The notes beneath the pieces are model-generated. The model was not told the DNA's origin and did not search any database. It saw only the letters and a program-made list of their open reading frames with translations. Source: CAVZTX01 sp963778375 (lineage in GTDB: Bacteria > Chloroflexota > Ktedonobacteria > Ktedonobacterales > Ktedonobacteraceae). Taken from it: a DNA stretch of 64,000 bases. Location: assembly GCA_963778375.1 (NCBI GenBank), contig CAVZTX010000018.1:124001-188000 (forward strand). Reading direction: 5' to 3'. A program made the position numbers and the translations under genes. Every line of letters begins with the position of its first letter. Positions within the stretch are counted from its first letter, which is position 1. This document shows positions 63,433 through 64,000 of this stretch, piece by piece.

Positions 63433-64000
63433 GGCCGCACCGTAACCCCCTTTTGCTGTAGATAGTCCTTGACCTGGCAGACGCGAAACTGGCCGAAGTG
63501 GAAAATGGATGCGGCCAATACTGCATCTGCTCCACCAACTGTCAGGCCTTCGTAGAAATGCTCCAGTATGCCGACGCCGCCAGAGGCGATGACGGGCACC
63601 GAGACGGCTGAGGAGACTCGTGGCGTTGAGCGCAAGATCGTATCCCTGCTGCGTGCCGTCTCGATCCATGCTGGTGAGAAGGATTTCACCTGCGCCGAGG
63701 ACTACGCCTCGCTGTGCCCATTCTAACACATCCATGCCGGTTGCAGTACGTCCACCATGAATGAAGACCTCGTAGTTGCTCGGCATAGCGGCGTTGCTGC
63801 GGGCGTCGATGGCAAGCACGATACACTGTGCACCGAATTGCTCCGCTCCTTGACGTAAGAGGTCGGGGTTTTGTACGGCGGCCGTATTTAGCGAGGTTTT
63901 GTCGGCCCCTGCTCCTAGCGTAGCGCGAATGTCCTCGACGCTACGTATGCCCCCACCGACCGTGACGGGAATGAATACCTGTTCGGCGGTGCGGCGTACG
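63426..64000 (-). CDS. hisF: imidazole glycerol phosphate synthase cyclase subunit, partial and frameshifted
   Basis: Makes the imidazole ring of histidine with HisH. The gene runs off the end of the window. Seen in one frame: PVTVGGGIRSVEDIRATLGA, NPDLLRQGAEQFGAQCIVLA, IDARSNAAM, GEILLTSMDRDGTQQGYDLA. Then near 63620 the frame shifts by one base (NAT-to-VSSAVSVPVIASGGVG) and continues EGLTVGGADAVLAASIFHFG to a stop at 63426, overlapping hisI. The two halves give the normal (beta-alpha)8 order. The first Asp of the active site would be outside the window; the second is in TSMDRDGT. Confidence 0.87.

Overview
The window looks like chromosome of a monoderm Chloroflexota bacterium, most likely of the Ktedonobacteria. 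This is an inference from gene content: an F420-dependent glucose-6-phosphate dehydrogenase, TrpB2-type tryptophan synthase, PimA/PatA-like glycolipid enzymes, the multi-pass sensor-like protein at 38.2 kb, pentapeptide-repeat proteins with an appended C-terminal domain, and many GCCCCTAC-ended hairpin repeats. I saw no rRNA, tRNA or CRISPR array.

Layout. 0-8.6 kb, minus strand: 5' part of polA behind a metallophosphoesterase gene, a full-length but frameshifted metH behind a DJ-1/PfpI gene, and a PIN toxin with a ribbon-helix-helix antitoxin. 9-12.9 kb, plus strand: a YbdK-type glutamate-cysteine ligase, an LLM-class oxidoreductase, fgd and an acetyltransferase. 14.9-20.3 kb, plus strand: mutS and mutL with a complete PIN toxin-antitoxin pair between them. 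20.4-27 kb, minus strand: a sugar or sugar-acid operon (LarA-like, phosphoglucose isomerase-like, Gfo/Idh, isomerase/epimerase) and a lipoprotein hydrolase. 27-36 kb is accessory and decayed: IS4-type transposase remnant, broken FAD oxidoreductase, an AT-rich trio (pentapeptide protein, RelA/SpoT synthetase, unknown) and an intact insertion sequence with inverted repeats and a 6-bp target duplication. 36-46 kb: HEAT-repeat protein, membrane proteins, a 30-cysteine Tat-type exported protein, phosphoesterase plus dehydrogenase, trpB2, a lyxose isomerase-like cupin. 46-53 kb, minus strand: tldD/tldE and a second sugar operon (aldolase, Gfo/Idh, PfkB kinase). 53-61 kb: membrane protein, monoacylglycerol-lipase-like hydrolase, MFS transporter, two LpxL/PatA-type acyltransferases, a PHP phosphoesterase and a PimA-like glycosyltransferase. 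61.2-64 kb, minus strand: hisF (partial), hisI and hisD.

Three themes recur. First, short imperfect palindromes, usually ending in GCCCCTAC or a variant, are scattered through the window and also sit inside genes: two in interdomain linkers of metH, one at the frameshift of the isomerase gene, and two that supply stop codons. Second, at least nine genes need a one- or two-base correction to read through (metH, isomerase, FAD oxidoreductase twice, pentapeptide protein, RelA/SpoT, lyxose isomerase, a Gfo/Idh gene, an acyltransferase, hisF). Many are one-base insertions in otherwise well-kept genes, so assembly error must be weighed against real decay. Third, toxin-antitoxin pairs lie next to core genes, most strikingly between mutS and mutL.
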